Source of the DNA: Sedimentibacter sp. zth1
Lineage (GTDB): Bacteria > Bacillota > Clostridia > Tissierellales > Sedimentibacteraceae
Assembly (NCBI RefSeq): GCF_017352195.1
Contig: NZ_CP071445.1
Location: 1,364,001 to 1,428,000 of the forward strand
Length of the DNA: 64,000 nucleotides
Direction of reading: 5' to 3'
The position numbers and the translations under genes were made by a program. The notes under the pieces are model-generated. The model saw only the letters and a list, made by a program, of their open reading frames with translations. It did not search any database and was not told the origin of the DNA. This document shows positions 1 to 11,582 of the stretch, piece by piece. Position 1 is the stretch's first letter. The number at the start of each line of letters is the position of its first letter.

Positions 1-33
1 AAGCCCATTTTTATTATAATTAAATATATATAA

Positions 34-72
34 AGTCTTATACATCTTTAATAATCAAATATTTATAAGACT
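34..72 (-). terminator. possible hairpin terminator of fni
   Basis: A 9-bp inverted repeat (AGTCTTATA / TATAAGACT) with a 21-nt loop overlaps the fni stop codon. The downstream tract on the minus strand is only moderately U-rich, so termination is plausible but not clear. Confidence 0.35.
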
Positions 73-1099
73 ACTTTCTAATATTTTGCCATTCTAAAAG
101 CTCACCCTTGATAACCTTGTCACATATAGTTAATTCACTTATACAAGATGAATTTGTAAGTAACATAATTTTCTTCAAATTACTTTTTAATTCTTCTATC
201 CAGTCATTTATATTAACATTTTTAAAATATTGTTTCAATATTTCTCCAGATATACCTACCATTTTAGCACCCATTGATAAACACTTTGCAATATCAAAAG
301 AATTTTTTATTCCTCCTGATACTATAAATCCATTTAGTCCAGCTATATTTGCTTCAACCATAGAATATGCTGTTGGTATTCCCCAATTGATTAATGAATT
401 ATCAATAACTTTACTATGTCTTGAATATTCTATATCTATAAAATTTGTACCTCCTGCTCCACTAATATCAATGTATTTAATATCCATACTCATAAGCTCT
501 TTTATAGTTTCAAGGCTCATACCACAACCAACCTCTTTTACAATCACTGGTACATTTATACCTTCTTTTAAATTTATTATATTTTCTCTTATATTTTCGA
601 ATGTAGTATCTCCCTCTTTCATACTGATTTCCTGGGCTACATTCAAATGCAATTGTAAAGCATCCGCCTCTATCATCTCAACAGCAATTTTAGCATCTTC
701 TAAAGAACAATTAGCAGATAAATTGCCAATAACTACTCCTTCAGGATTAATTTTTCTAACTATACTATATGTTTCAAAAAGATTTTTATCTTCAACTCCA
801 GCCTTTTGAGAACCAACCGCAATTGGTATGTCAGCGTCACGTGAAACTCTTCCTAATATTTCGTTTATTTTCAAAACGTCTTTATGTCCACCTGTCATAG
901 CGTTTATAAAAATTGGTGCGCTAATTTTCTTACCTAAAAAAGTTGTATTTATTTCAATATCTTGAAGGTTATATTTAGGTAATGCCTTGTGAATAAGTAC
1001 TATATCATCAAGACCTGTTTTAGTATTATTGTTACTTTCCTTAAGTGCATATTTTATATGGTCTAATTTTCTCTTACTTCTAATTAAGTTGTTATCCAT
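71..1099 (-). CDS. fni: Type 2 isopentenyl-diphosphate delta-isomerase (FMN-dependent)
   Basis: This 342-residue protein should interconvert isopentenyl and dimethylallyl diphosphate in isoprenoid synthesis, using FMN, NAD(P)H and Mg2+ in the cytoplasm. Family motifs are all present: RSKRKLDH at residues 7-14 (diphosphate-binding Arg/Lys), MTGG at 68-71, HLNVAQE at 151-157 with the Gln/Glu of the active site, and glycine-rich flavin/phosphate loops SGAGGTNF (213-220) and VSGGIKN (about 260-266). Length matches the family (330-350 residues). It lies 42 bp downstream of holA and is probably read with comEC-holA, although no functional link is known. Type 2 isomerases have no similarity to the type 1 Nudix enzyme. 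Confidence 0.96.
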   Translation of the reverse strand: MDNNLIRSKRKLDHIKYALKESNNNTKTGLDDIVLIHKALPKYNLQDIEINTTFLGKKISAPIFINAMTGGHKDVLKINEILGRVSRDADIPIAVGSQKAGVEDKNLFETYSIVRKINPEGVVIGNLSANCSLEDAKIAVEMIEADALQLHLNVAQEISMKEGDTTFENIRENIINLKEGINVPVIVKEVGCGMSLETIKELMSMDIKYIDISGAGGTNFIDIEYSRHSKVIDNSLINWGIPTAYSMVEANIAGLNGFIVSGGIKNSFDIAKCLSMGAKMVGISGEILKQYFKNVNINDWIEELKSNLKKIMLLTNSSCISELTICDKVIKGELLEWQNIRK

Positions 1100-1140
1100 T
1101 TTATTCTCTATTCTAAATTAATTTATATTGTATTACTTCT

Positions 1141-2169
1141 TTAAAAAGAATTACATATTATTTCTAATCCAACTGTCTTATCTATTAACCCCGTTTTAAT
1201 TTGTCTGTCAATATTTAAAAGAGTATTCAGTATTTTTTCAGTTTTATCCATACTTATATTTTTAGATAAACTACTAAGTTTCTTCGCTATAAACGGCTTT
1301 ATTTTCATAGTATCAGAAACTTGAGAAGATGAGTAACCTTTTTTGTATAATATTTGATATTGATAAATCATTCTAACCTGCCTTGTTATCATATGCATAA
1401 TAAATAGCTCAGCCACACCATTTATTAACATGTTTCCTAGCATTTTATTTGCTTCTTTTTTCTTACCGTCACATATAAAATCAACAAGTCTAAAAATATT
1501 ACTATCAAGAGATTTTATTAAAAGAGCATCAATAACTTCTCTATTTACTTCGCCTTCATCTAATGTATATGATGCAATTTTATGAATTTCATTATTTACA
1601 TCATACAAATCAACTGTACTTTCATAATCTAAATAACCACAGTTTGTTGCAATATAGCTTGCATTCGATGATGTAATTTTAACTGAATTTTTTTTAAAAC
1701 CTTCTACTATATAGTTAGTTAACTCACCTTCATCTAATTTTTTAATTTCATATATTGCTTTATTTTCTTTGATTATTTTTACCAATTTTTTTCTATTATC
1801 AGGTTTTTTGCCTTTTAAAATAAATAATACTATCGTAGTATCTATGTTATCTTTTGTTAATTTAATAAGCTTTTCCTCTATGCTTTTATTAATAGAACCA
1901 GATGAAGTTAAAAAATCACTATCATCAACAATAATTACTTTTTTATCAGACATAAAAGGAAAAGTTGCAACTGTTTCTATAAATTCATTTTCCTTATCAT
2001 CAATTTTTTCAAATTTAGTAAAATTCAATTCTCTTAAATTTTTAGAAACAAATTTATTGATTACACTTTTTATGGCATTATCAATTAGAAAGGTTTCATT
2101 TCCATATATTATATTGAAACAAAATAAATCTTCTTTTTTTATATTATTTATTAATTCTTTATAACTCAT
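1141..2169 (-). CDS. holA: DNA polymerase III subunit delta
   Basis: A 342-residue HolA-type clamp-loader subunit. It opens the beta sliding clamp in the replicative polymerase complex. The N-terminal stretch FNIIYGNETFLIDNAI matches the usual start of the AAA+-like delta fold, which has a degenerate nucleotide site. The C-terminal region (FIMHMITRQVRMIYQ and RQIKTGLID) matches the delta collar domain. I place the start at MSYKEL because GAGGG lies five bases upstream. An ATG four codons earlier has no ribosome binding site. The start overlaps the comEC stop by 11 bp, the comEC-holA order common in Firmicutes, so translation is probably coupled. Confidence 0.93.
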   Translation of the reverse strand: MSYKELINNIKKEDLFCFNIIYGNETFLIDNAIKSVINKFVSKNLRELNFTKFEKIDDKENEFIETVATFPFMSDKKVIIVDDSDFLTSSGSINKSIEEKLIKLTKDNIDTTIVLFILKGKKPDNRKKLVKIIKENKAIYEIKKLDEGELTNYIVEGFKKNSVKITSSNASYIATNCGYLDYESTVDLYDVNNEIHKIASYTLDEGEVNREVIDALLIKSLDSNIFRLVDFICDGKKKEANKMLGNMLINGVAELFIMHMITRQVRMIYQYQILYKKGYSSSQVSDTMKIKPFIAKKLSSLSKNISMDKTEKILNTLLNIDRQIKTGLIDKTVGLEIICNSF

Positions 2170-4528
2170 ATTTTCCCTCATATCTTTTATCTAAAATATA
2201 ATTTTTATAAAACATTACATATACTAATAATATAACAAATATATATAAATTCAATAAAAAATATAATTTATATATTTCATTCATATTTTCAGAATGATTG
2301 CCCTTATAGGTATTATAATATATTTCATCATTAATTTCCATAATATTAATTTCACCATTAGTAAAAGTTGATAAAATATCTGAACCTATATCATTATATT
2401 TATCAATAACCTCCTGATGTGGAATACCATAATTATTTTTACCATATGAAAATACTGCAATATCAGGATTAACTGCTTGTACAAATTCAGTAGTAGAAGA
2501 AGTTTTACTTCCATGATGAGGAACAATTAAAACATTTATATCTTCCAATCTATCTAGAATCTGCCTTTCAGCCTCCTTTTCGATATCCCCAGTAATAAGT
2601 ATTTTTATTTTTCCACACTTTACTAAATATACATTGGACATGTTATTTTCATTATTAGACTTAAAACCGATTTTAGGCCATAATATATCAATTTTAAATT
2701 CATTATCTATAATTATACTATCTGTATTGTTTAAAAGATTACAATGGCAATTTATTAGATTCTTGTCGTCTTCGGAACTAGAATATACATTACCAACTTT
2801 AGAACTACTTAATATTTCATTAACACCACTATAATGATCTATGTGCCAGTGGCTAATAAATATTGATTTTATATCATTAAAACCATTTTTGAGTATATAA
2901 GGTGCACAAACATATTTGCCAATATTATCTGAATTGCTACCCGCGTCAAATATCAAATTTATATCATTGTGTCTTAGGATAATAAATACGCCTTGTGAAA
3001 CATCAACTATATTAAGTCTTGTTCCATCTAAACTTAGCGGTATAATGAAAAAATTGATGCAGTAGTATACTATAAAAGTTGCAAATAAAATACGCTTGTA
3101 ACTGCATTTTTTATTATTTATTATAAATAGTATTAAAGCTAAGAAAACATAGTAAAAAAAGCAAGTTAAAAGCCTCATAGAGGGTATTTTAACACCTGCA
3201 ATACTACTTTTAGAACCCCAATCTATTACATACCTAATAACATTGAATACATAATCATATATCTTTAAAGGTAAGACAAGTGTATATACACATAAAAAAC
3301 CTACACCAACAGAAATAAATGCAATAACAATAAGTACACTAAAAATAGGAACTAATGCTATATTGTATAAAATGCCCAACAATGAAAGATAATTAAAATA
3401 GTACGACATAATAGGAAGTGTGAATAATTGTAAAAAAATATATAAATAAATGCTAGAAATAATGGTATTCTTAGATTTCAATTTATCCTTAACATACTTA
3501 TTAAAAATAATTAAGCAAAATGCAGCGGTAAACGACAATTGAAAACCTACATCAAATAAATAAAATGGGTTTACCACTAATAATATAAAGGCTGCTATAA
3601 CAATTGAGTTAATAGTATTATATTTTCTATACAATAACTCTGCTCCAAACACGAACGTAAACATTATTAAACTTCTAAGAACAGACACTGGAAATCCTAT
3701 CAAAAACCCATAGCACCACAAAAATCCCCATGTTAAAAACCAGCTAATCTTTTTGTTAAACCCAATCATACAAAATAATTTTATTAAGAAGCCGTATAAT
3801 ATACCTATATGCAAACCAGAGACAGCAAATATATGTGCCAGGCCAGTTCTTTGTATACTTTTATATAAATCATCATCTAAGTATTTCTTATCTCCTAACA
3901 AAATTGATAATATAATATTTGCATTTTTTTCATTAAGATTTGAATAAAACAATTTTTCGACAAATCCTTTAAAATTATTTACTATAGTATTGACTTTTGA
4001 ATAATCCTTTTTTATAAGGTTGGGTTTTGTATTTGCAAATAAGTTTACAAATATTTTTTTAGTTCGAAGCGATTTTTTATAATTAAAAAGCAAAAAATTC
4101 TTAGATTCTTGAATTTTAGATACGCTAACGTTAATTTTATGAATTGAATTTATTTCGATTTTATTTTCTTTTTTTATGTATAGAATTGATTTTTCATGTA
4201 TATTTTTTCCGTTTAGACATATTACATTAACATTATAGCTAATAAATTCAGATTCTTTGTCATCTTTAATAACATTCTTTATTTCTACAATTACATTAAC
4301 ATCATCATTAAGATATTGTGTTAAAATAGATTTTGAATTATAATTAATACATACAACAGACAAAACCGCAAATAAAATTATTAAAAAACACGCTACATAT
4401 TTTTTTGTCGTAACAATACCCAGTGCAAAAAATATTAGACTTAAAATTATTGCAGTTTTATAGTTTAAATATAAACATACTATTATACTCAAAACATATG
4501 CAACGAAATAAATTACAAAATAATACAT
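2159..4528 (-). CDS. comEC: ComEC/Rec2 family DNA-uptake channel
   Basis: A 789-residue membrane protein with the ComEC layout: N-terminal membrane helices and a soluble OB-like DUF4131 region (about 1-180), the multi-helix Competence domain (about 190-480), and a C-terminal metallo-beta-lactamase domain. Metal ligands are visible in HWHIDHYSG and the later HHGSKTSS. In transformable bacteria ComEC carries single-stranded DNA across the membrane and the lactamase domain is thought to degrade the other strand. The start has GGGGG six bases upstream. A short C-terminal transmembrane segment (YFLLNLYIFVILLVYVMFY) follows the hydrolase domain. Its presence does not prove natural competence. A second secreted ComEC-like hydrolase is encoded near 41.3-42.3 kb. 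Confidence 0.93.
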   Translation of the reverse strand: MYYFVIYFVAYVLSIIVCLYLNYKTAIILSLIFFALGIVTTKKYVACFLIILFAVLSVVCINYNSKSILTQYLNDDVNVIVEIKNVIKDDKESEFISYNVNVICLNGKNIHEKSILYIKKENKIEINSIHKINVSVSKIQESKNFLLFNYKKSLRTKKIFVNLFANTKPNLIKKDYSKVNTIVNNFKGFVEKLFYSNLNEKNANIILSILLGDKKYLDDDLYKSIQRTGLAHIFAVSGLHIGILYGFLIKLFCMIGFNKKISWFLTWGFLWCYGFLIGFPVSVLRSLIMFTFVFGAELLYRKYNTINSIVIAAFILLVVNPFYLFDVGFQLSFTAAFCLIIFNKYVKDKLKSKNTIISSIYLYIFLQLFTLPIMSYYFNYLSLLGILYNIALVPIFSVLIVIAFISVGVGFLCVYTLVLPLKIYDYVFNVIRYVIDWGSKSSIAGVKIPSMRLLTCFFYYVFLALILFIINNKKCSYKRILFATFIVYYCINFFIIPLSLDGTRLNIVDVSQGVFIILRHNDINLIFDAGSNSDNIGKYVCAPYILKNGFNDIKSIFISHWHIDHYSGVNEILSSSKVGNVYSSSEDDKNLINCHCNLLNNTDSIIIDNEFKIDILWPKIGFKSNNENNMSNVYLVKCGKIKILITGDIEKEAERQILDRLEDINVLIVPHHGSKTSSTTEFVQAVNPDIAVFSYGKNNYGIPHQEVIDKYNDIGSDILSTFTNGEINIMEINDEIYYNTYKGNHSENMNEIYKLYFLLNLYIFVILLVYVMFYKNYILDKRYEGKYEL

Positions 4529-4616
4529 ATTTATACCCCCGTATTTATATTACCAAATTATTCTACATAAAGCAACTTATTAGGGGAAACAAAAACTGTT
4601 TATAGGACGGATTAAA

Positions 4617-5579
4617 ATGATTAGTAAAAAAATTATTGAAGATTATAATTTAAATAATAAATTTATAGAAGAGATATTTAATGACAGTGTTTACTTAGAC
4701 ATTGAAACATCTGGATTATCTGCTGTTACGAGTGAAATTGTTTCTATAACATTTTTGATAGTTGAAAATAATAAAAAAATTATCTATCAAACATTTTCTA
4801 TAAATGAACAGGAAGAATTAGAATCATTGTTTTTCCTTATGAGTAAAATATATACAAAAAAATATATCATAACATATAACGGGAAATCATTTGATATAAC
4901 ATATTTGAATAAAAAATTTGAAAAATACAATATAGATTTTAATTTAAATAATCTACATAGTATTGATTTGTATAAAGATATGCTGAATTTTAAAAATAAG
5001 ATTAATATTGCAAATAATAAGCTTAAAACTGTTGAAAAATATTTTAAGATATTTAGAGAAGACACATTGTCTGGCAAAGATGTAATAACCTTGTATGAAG
5101 CATATAAAATTCATAAAAAAGATGAGCACAGAGATTTAATACTTTTGCATAATTTTGAAGATGTTTACTATCTTCCAATAATATTTGATAATATTTTGAA
5201 TTCATATGATAAAATATTTTATTCCAAAACATTAGGTATATTGAAAGTTAATAAAAAAGATATTAGTATATCAAACAAGGCAATAAAAATTAAATTTTTA
5301 AATATAACTGATTACAAATTGGATTACAACTCAAATAAACTTTGCTATAAATTAAATTTCAAAAGTCAAACATCTATAACAAAATTAGATATTTTGATTT
5401 CTCTATATAAAAGCGATAGCGATAATTATATATTATTTATAGATAATAATGAAATAAAATTGATGAACTTTAACACATTGCCTAATTTAAAAGATAATAT
5501 TGTGCCAATAGTAATTAATGGAACTCTATTATTTGAAAATGTATGTAGTATTATTGAAAAGGCATTAAAAGATATTTAA
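4617..5579 (+). CDS. YprB-like ribonuclease H-like exonuclease domain protein
   Basis: A 320-residue protein whose first 200 residues form a DEDDh-type 3'-5' exonuclease fold. Exo I is YLDIETSG (Asp28, Glu30), Exo II includes NGKSFDITYL, and Exo III is HNFEDVYYLPIIF with the catalytic His and Asp. This is the arrangement of the YprB/RNase_H_2 family, whose substrate is not settled. The C-terminal 120 residues are lysine/asparagine-rich with no recognised domain. The gene is divergent from comEC with 88 bp between start codons. Its ribosome binding site (GGAC) is weak. It is followed by a hairpin-rich spacer. Confidence 0.82.
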   Translation: MISKKIIEDYNLNNKFIEEIFNDSVYLDIETSGLSAVTSEIVSITFLIVENNKKIIYQTFSINEQEELESLFFLMSKIYTKKYIITYNGKSFDITYLNKKFEKYNIDFNLNNLHSIDLYKDMLNFKNKINIANNKLKTVEKYFKIFREDTLSGKDVITLYEAYKIHKKDEHRDLILLHNFEDVYYLPIIFDNILNSYDKIFYSKTLGILKVNKKDISISNKAIKIKFLNITDYKLDYNSNKLCYKLNFKSQTSITKLDILISLYKSDSDNYILFIDNNEIKLMNFNTLPNLKDNIVPIVINGTLLFENVCSIIEKALKDI

Positions 5580-5765
5580 AAAATTAAATATTATTGTAAT
5601 AAAAAAGTTACTACGCAACTCCGCTAGGGGGACCAATGTCCCCCTTCGGCGTAAAAATGCTTATGAAATAGGCATTTTTACTGAGCACTCCCCTTAAAGG
5701 CAAGGACGTCCCGTCCTTTGCAATCCTCGTTTTTTATATACTAAAAGTAGACTTTCCCAGTATAT
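5580..5765. repeat. hairpin-rich intergenic spacer
   Basis: The spacer holds several short perfect inverted repeats: GGGGGAC/GTCCCCC around 5627-5644, AAAAATGC/GCATTTTT around 5653-5679, AAGGAC/GTCCTT around 5702-5718, and TATATACT/AGTATATA around 5735-5767. No open frame or RNA family was recognised. The dense hairpins resemble a small intergenic repeat element. A similar style is seen at 7166-7234 and 20541-20735. Confidence 0.5.
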
Positions 5766-5798
5766 AAAAAACGTTGATTAAAAATAATCAACGTTTTT
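5766..5798. terminator. bidirectional terminator at end of rrnA tRNA array
   Basis: A stem of about 14 bp (AAAACGTTGATTA pairing with TAATCAACGTTTT) carries a T-run on both strands. It ends the minus-strand rRNA/tRNA operon after tRNA-Phe and could also stop the plus-strand exonuclease transcript. Confidence 0.85.
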
Positions 5799-5802
5799 AC
5801 TA

Positions 5803-5878
5803 TGGTGCCCAAAGGCGGAATCGAACCACCGACACGGGGATTTTCAGTCCCCTGCTCTACCGACTGAGCTATCTGGGC
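5803..5878 (-). tRNA. tRNA-Phe(GAA), rrnA array
   Basis: A 76-nt cloverleaf with loop CTGAAAA and anticodon GAA. The 3' CCA is encoded. It is the last gene of the 21-tRNA array and is repeated at 13649. Confidence 0.97.
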
Positions 5879-5883
5879 AAACA

Positions 5884-5960
5884 TGGTGGGCCTTCAAGGA
5901 TTCGAACCTTGGACCTACCGGTTATGAGCCGGGCGCTCTAACCAACTGAGCTAAAAGCCC
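5884..5960 (-). tRNA. tRNA-Ile2(CAT), rrnA copy 1
   Basis: A 77-nt cloverleaf with loop CTCATAA. The body (GGGC-TTT acceptor, TTTAGCTCAGTTGG D-arm) resembles bacterial tRNA-Ile2, whose C34 is changed to lysidine by TilS to read AUA. It is not like elongator Met. This copy has a T where the other copies have C in the acceptor stem, which gives a tolerated U-G pair. Confidence 0.85.
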
Positions 5961-5987
5961 AAAATATTAATATATTTTGGAAAAATG

Positions 5988-6064
<77 letters not shown>

Positions 6065-6076
6065 ACATTTAAATAC

Positions 6077-6153
6077 TGGTCGGGGCGGCAGGATTTGAAC
6101 CCGCGGCCCTCTGGTCCCAAACCAGATGCGCTACCAAACTGCGCTACGCCCCG
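6077..6153 (-). tRNA. tRNA-Pro(TGG), rrnA array
   Basis: A 77-nt cloverleaf, loop TTTGGGA, anticodon TGG, perfect CGGGGCG/CGCCCCG acceptor stem, encoded CCA. Confidence 0.97.
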
Positions 6154-6197
6154 AAATACTATTATTTAATTATTATCCTGTTTTTGCTTAATAAAAT

Positions 6198-6273
6198 TGG
6201 CAGGGGTGGCAGGACTTGAACCCACGACACATGGTTTTGGAGACCATTGTTCTACCAACTGAACTACACCCCT
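6198..6273 (-). tRNA. tRNA-Trp(CCA)
   Basis: A 76-nt cloverleaf, loop CTCCAAA, anticodon CCA, discriminator G, encoded CCA end. It is absent from the rrnB array. Confidence 0.97.
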
Positions 6274-6283
6274 ATGGTGTAAA

Positions 6284-6360
6284 TGGTGGGCCTTCAAGGA
6301 TTCGAACCTTGGACCTACCGGTTATGAGCCGGGCGCTCTAACCAACTGAGCTAAAGGCCC
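6284..6360 (-). tRNA. tRNA-Ile2(CAT), rrnA copy 2
   Basis: A 77-nt copy of the tRNA at 5884 with a fully Watson-Crick acceptor stem (GGGCCTT/AAGGCCC). It appears identical to the rrnB copy at 13737. Confidence 0.85.
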
Positions 6361-6390
6361 AAAATATTACAAAATATTTTGGTATAAATA

Positions 6391-6480
6391 TGGCGGAGAA
6401 GGAGGGATTTGAACCCTCGCATCCTTATCGGATCTACACCCTTAGCAGGGGCGCCTCTTCAGCCACTTGAGTACTTCTCC
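6391..6480 (-). tRNA. tRNA-Ser(GCT)
   Basis: A 90-nt class II tRNA with a long variable arm, loop CTGCTAA, anticodon GCT, encoded CCA. It is found only in the rrnA array. Confidence 0.97.
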
Positions 6481-6505
6481 ATATATATTTTTATAACTAT
6501 TAAAT

Positions 6506-6594
6506 TGGCGGAGAGGGTGGGATTCGAACCCACGTGGGCTTACACCCTAACGGTTTTCAAGACCGCCCCGTTATGACCGCTTCGGTACCTCTCC
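6506..6594 (-). tRNA. tRNA-Ser(TGA), rrnA array
   Basis: An 89-nt class II tRNA with a long variable arm, loop CTTGAAA, anticodon TGA, encoded CCA. Confidence 0.97.
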
Positions 6595-6595
6595 G

Positions 6596-6671
6596 TGGTG
6601 ATCCATCCGCGATTCGAACGCGGGACACCCTGATTAAAAGTCAGGTGCTCTGCCAGCTGAGCTAATGGATC
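6596..6671 (-). tRNA. tRNA-Lys(TTT), rrnA array
   Basis: A 76-nt cloverleaf, loop CTTTTAA, anticodon TTT, encoded CCA. Only one base separates it from tRNA-Ser(TGA). Confidence 0.97.
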
Positions 6672-6691
6672 ACTATATTAATTTTTAAAAA

Positions 6692-6766
6692 TGGCTGGAG
6701 TAGCAGGATTTGAACCTACGAATGCTAGAGTCAAAGTCTAGTGCCTTACCGCTTGGCTATACCCCA
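6692..6766 (-). tRNA. tRNA-Gln(TTG)
   Basis: A 75-nt cloverleaf, loop CTTTGAC, anticodon TTG, acceptor TGGGGTA with one G-U pair, encoded CCA. It is found only in the rrnA array. Confidence 0.97.
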
Positions 6767-6771
6767 ACTTA

Positions 6772-6848
6772 TGGTGAACCAGAAGGGAGTCGAACCCCCG
6801 GCACACGGCTTAGAAGGCCGTTGCTCTATCCAGCTGAGCTACTGGTCC
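6772..6848 (-). tRNA. tRNA-Arg(TCT), rrnA array
   Basis: A 77-nt cloverleaf, loop CTTCTAA, anticodon TCT, encoded CCA. Confidence 0.97.
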
Positions 6849-6862
6849 ATAAATTTTTTTAA

Positions 6863-6936
6863 TGGAGCGGGTGAAGGGAATCGGACCCTCGCAACCAGCT
6901 TGGAAGGCTGGGGCTCTACCACTGAGCTACACCCGC
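6863..6936 (-). tRNA. tRNA-Gly(TCC)
   Basis: A 74-nt cloverleaf, loop CTTCCAA, anticodon TCC, discriminator T, encoded CCA. It is found only in the rrnA array. Confidence 0.97.
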
Positions 6937-6968
6937 ATTATATGCGTTTTAACATTTTTTGTTACTTT

Positions 6969-7043
6969 TGGAGCGGAAGACGAGATTCGAACTCGCGACC
7001 CTCGCCTTGGCAAGGCGATGCTCTACCACTGAGCCACTTCCGC
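6969..7043 (-). tRNA. tRNA-Gly(GCC)
   Basis: A 75-nt cloverleaf, loop TTGCCAA, anticodon GCC, discriminator T, encoded CCA. It is found only in the rrnA array. Confidence 0.97.
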
Positions 7044-7057
7044 ATTTTAAACTTAAT

Positions 7058-7142
7058 TGGTGGGAAGGACTGGATTCGAACCAGTGAAGGCGTTGCCAAC
7101 GGATTTACAGTCCGTCCCCTTTAGCCACTCGGGAACCCTCCC
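7058..7142 (-). tRNA. tRNA-Tyr(GTA)
   Basis: An 85-nt class II tRNA with a long variable arm, loop CTGTAAA, anticodon GTA, encoded CCA. It is found only in the rrnA array. Confidence 0.97.
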
Positions 7143-7165
7143 ATATTTTCAGTAAAATTATTTTC

Positions 7166-7234
7166 CGCAACATGGCTTACGCCGTTGCGTCTTTCGCATT
7201 GTGTATTGAAATTACTCCGTAATTTCTGCGAAAA
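7166..7234. repeat. hairpin element inside the tRNA array
   Basis: The spacer between tRNA-Tyr and tRNA-Thr holds a 24-nt hairpin (stem CGCAAC/GTTGCG plus GGC/GCC) at 7166-7189. A second inverted repeat (TTTCGCA/TGCGAAA with AAATTAC/GTAATTT inside) follows up to the next tRNA. The first hairpin recurs in reverse complement with one mismatch at 20583-20606. Confidence 0.75.
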
Positions 7235-7310
<76 letters not shown>

Positions 7311-7333
7311 ATGTATCTTGTTTTTATTGAAAA

Positions 7334-7410
7334 TGGCGACTTGGATGGGGTTCGAACCCACGACCTCCAGCGTGACAGGCTGGCATTCTAACCAACTGAA
7401 CTACCAAGCC
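7334..7410 (-). tRNA. tRNA-Asp(GTC), rrnA array
   Basis: A 77-nt cloverleaf, loop CTGTCAC, anticodon GTC, discriminator G, encoded CCA. Confidence 0.97.
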
Positions 7411-7429
7411 ACATTCAATTTTGTAAAAA

Positions 7430-7505
7430 TGGTGGAAACAATAGGGCTCGAACCTATGACCCCCTGCTTGTAAGGCAGATGCTCTCCCAACTGAGCTATG
7501 CTTCC
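7430..7505 (-). tRNA. tRNA-Val(TAC), rrnA array
   Basis: A 76-nt cloverleaf, loop CTTACAA, anticodon TAC, encoded CCA. Confidence 0.97.
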
Positions 7506-7523
7506 ATGTTTTTTATTTTGTAA

Positions 7524-7598
7524 TGGTGACCCTACCGAGACTCGAACTCGGGTTACTTCCGTGAAAGGGAAGTGTCTTAACCGCTTGACCATAGGGCC
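7524..7598 (-). tRNA. tRNA-Glu(TTC), rrnA array
   Basis: A 75-nt cloverleaf, loop CTTTCAC, anticodon TTC, encoded CCA. Confidence 0.97.
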
Positions 7599-7606
7599 TT
7601 TTATTT

Positions 7607-7682
7607 TGGTAGCGGGGACAGGATTCGAACCTATGACCTTCGGGTTATGAGCCCGACGAGCTTCCAGCTGCTCCACCCCGCG
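7607..7682 (-). tRNA. Initiator tRNA-fMet(CAT), rrnA array
   Basis: A 76-nt cloverleaf with the initiator hallmarks: CGCGGGG acceptor, GGAGCAG D-arm, and three G-C pairs flanking loop CTCATAA. The first acceptor pair is an open C1-U72 mismatch, where many bacteria have C1-A72. An unpaired 1-72 position is what formyltransferase needs. Confidence 0.96.
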
Positions 7683-7698
7683 ACAAATTAATTTAAAA

Positions 7699-7787
7699 TG
7701 GTACCGAAGACCAGACTTGAACTGGTACGTTCTTTAGGGAACGCAGGATTTTAAGTCCTGTGCGTCTGCCAATTCCGCCACTCCGGC
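7699..7787 (-). tRNA. tRNA-Leu(TAA), rrnA array
   Basis: An 89-nt class II tRNA, loop CTTAAAA, anticodon TAA, long variable arm, encoded CCA. Confidence 0.97.
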
Positions 7788-7794
7788 ACATTCA

Positions 7795-7869
7795 TGGCTC
7801 CGAGGGTGGGGCTCGAACCCACGACCTACCGGTTAACAGCCGGTTGCTCCACCATTGAGCTACCTCGGA
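7795..7869 (-). tRNA. tRNA-Asn(GTT), rrnA array
   Basis: A 75-nt cloverleaf, loop CTGTTAA, anticodon GTT, encoded CCA. It is the first tRNA after 5S. Confidence 0.97.
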
Positions 7870-7876
7870 ATATCAA

Positions 7877-7992
<116 letters not shown>

Positions 7993-8176
7993 TTAGTATA
8001 ACTCGTAATTTAAAAATTACTTCGTTATATTGTATATTAAGTTATCATTAAATTGAAAGTTTGAACTTTCAAAATTGTATAGGAAAAACTTTTCGAGATT
8101 TGTCCGACTGTATCACAAATCTATTTACTCACTTACGTTCGTATAGATTTGGATTTCGCTGGATCTGACCTACCAT

Positions 8177-8195
8177 CCATTTGAGAATCAAATGG
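8177..8195. repeat. 23S-5S spacer hairpin, rrnA orientation
   Basis: A 19-nt hairpin with stem CCATTTGA/TCAAATGG and loop GAA. The rrnB spacer carries its exact reverse complement (loop TTC) at 15473-15491, with matching flanks. Confidence 0.85.
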
Positions 8196-8211
8196 GGTTA
8201 GGATCATTATT

Positions 8212-11140
<2,929 letters not shown>

Positions 11141-11582
11141 TCTTTTGCTCGGTCTTTTTCATTTATGCTTCGTTGGTCATCTCTCAAGATGCTCATGTAC
11201 AAACGTACATTCCGCTCTTTCGTTCCTTCCGCCTTACCTAAATAAAAATTACCTTCGCAAACTTTATTTTCACTTTTCTTTTCAGAAAAATTACTTTAAT
11301 CATCAGTTTAATTGTGCGTCTTCACACAACTATTTTTTGGTTACTCTTGTAATTAATATTTGCTTCCGCTTATATTTTTTACTTAGTTTTATTGTTTTTT
11401 TTGATGTTTTTCTCTCGTTTCAAACTTGTTCTTTTTAATTTATACTTCGTTGATCGTCTTCTCTGGTGCTCACATATTATTCATATGCTTTGCTCCTCGA
11501 CTCCTCTCGCCTTGTCTAAATCAAAAATTACTTCGTTTGTTTTTTCCTATACAATTTTCAAAGTTCAGCGATTTACTTTTAT
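11141..11582 (-). other. 16S-23S internal spacer, rrnA (part before tRNA-Ala)
   Basis: An AT-rich processed spacer between tRNA-Ala and 23S. I see no gene in it. It shares blocks with the rrnB spacer, such as the segment ending in TATACAATTTTCAAAGTTCAG, which fits rRNA-processing stems. It has about 100 extra bases not seen in rrnB. Confidence 0.8.

Noticed and set aside
2159-4528. Treating comEC as proof of natural competence
   Set aside because: ComEC is widespread in bacteria not known to be transformable, and no comEA, comG or pilus gene is in the window.
5884-5960. Calling the CAT-anticodon tRNAs at 5884, 6284 and 13737 elongator Met
   Set aside because: Their bodies match the tRNA-Ile2 type, and a distinct elongator Met occurs at 14817.
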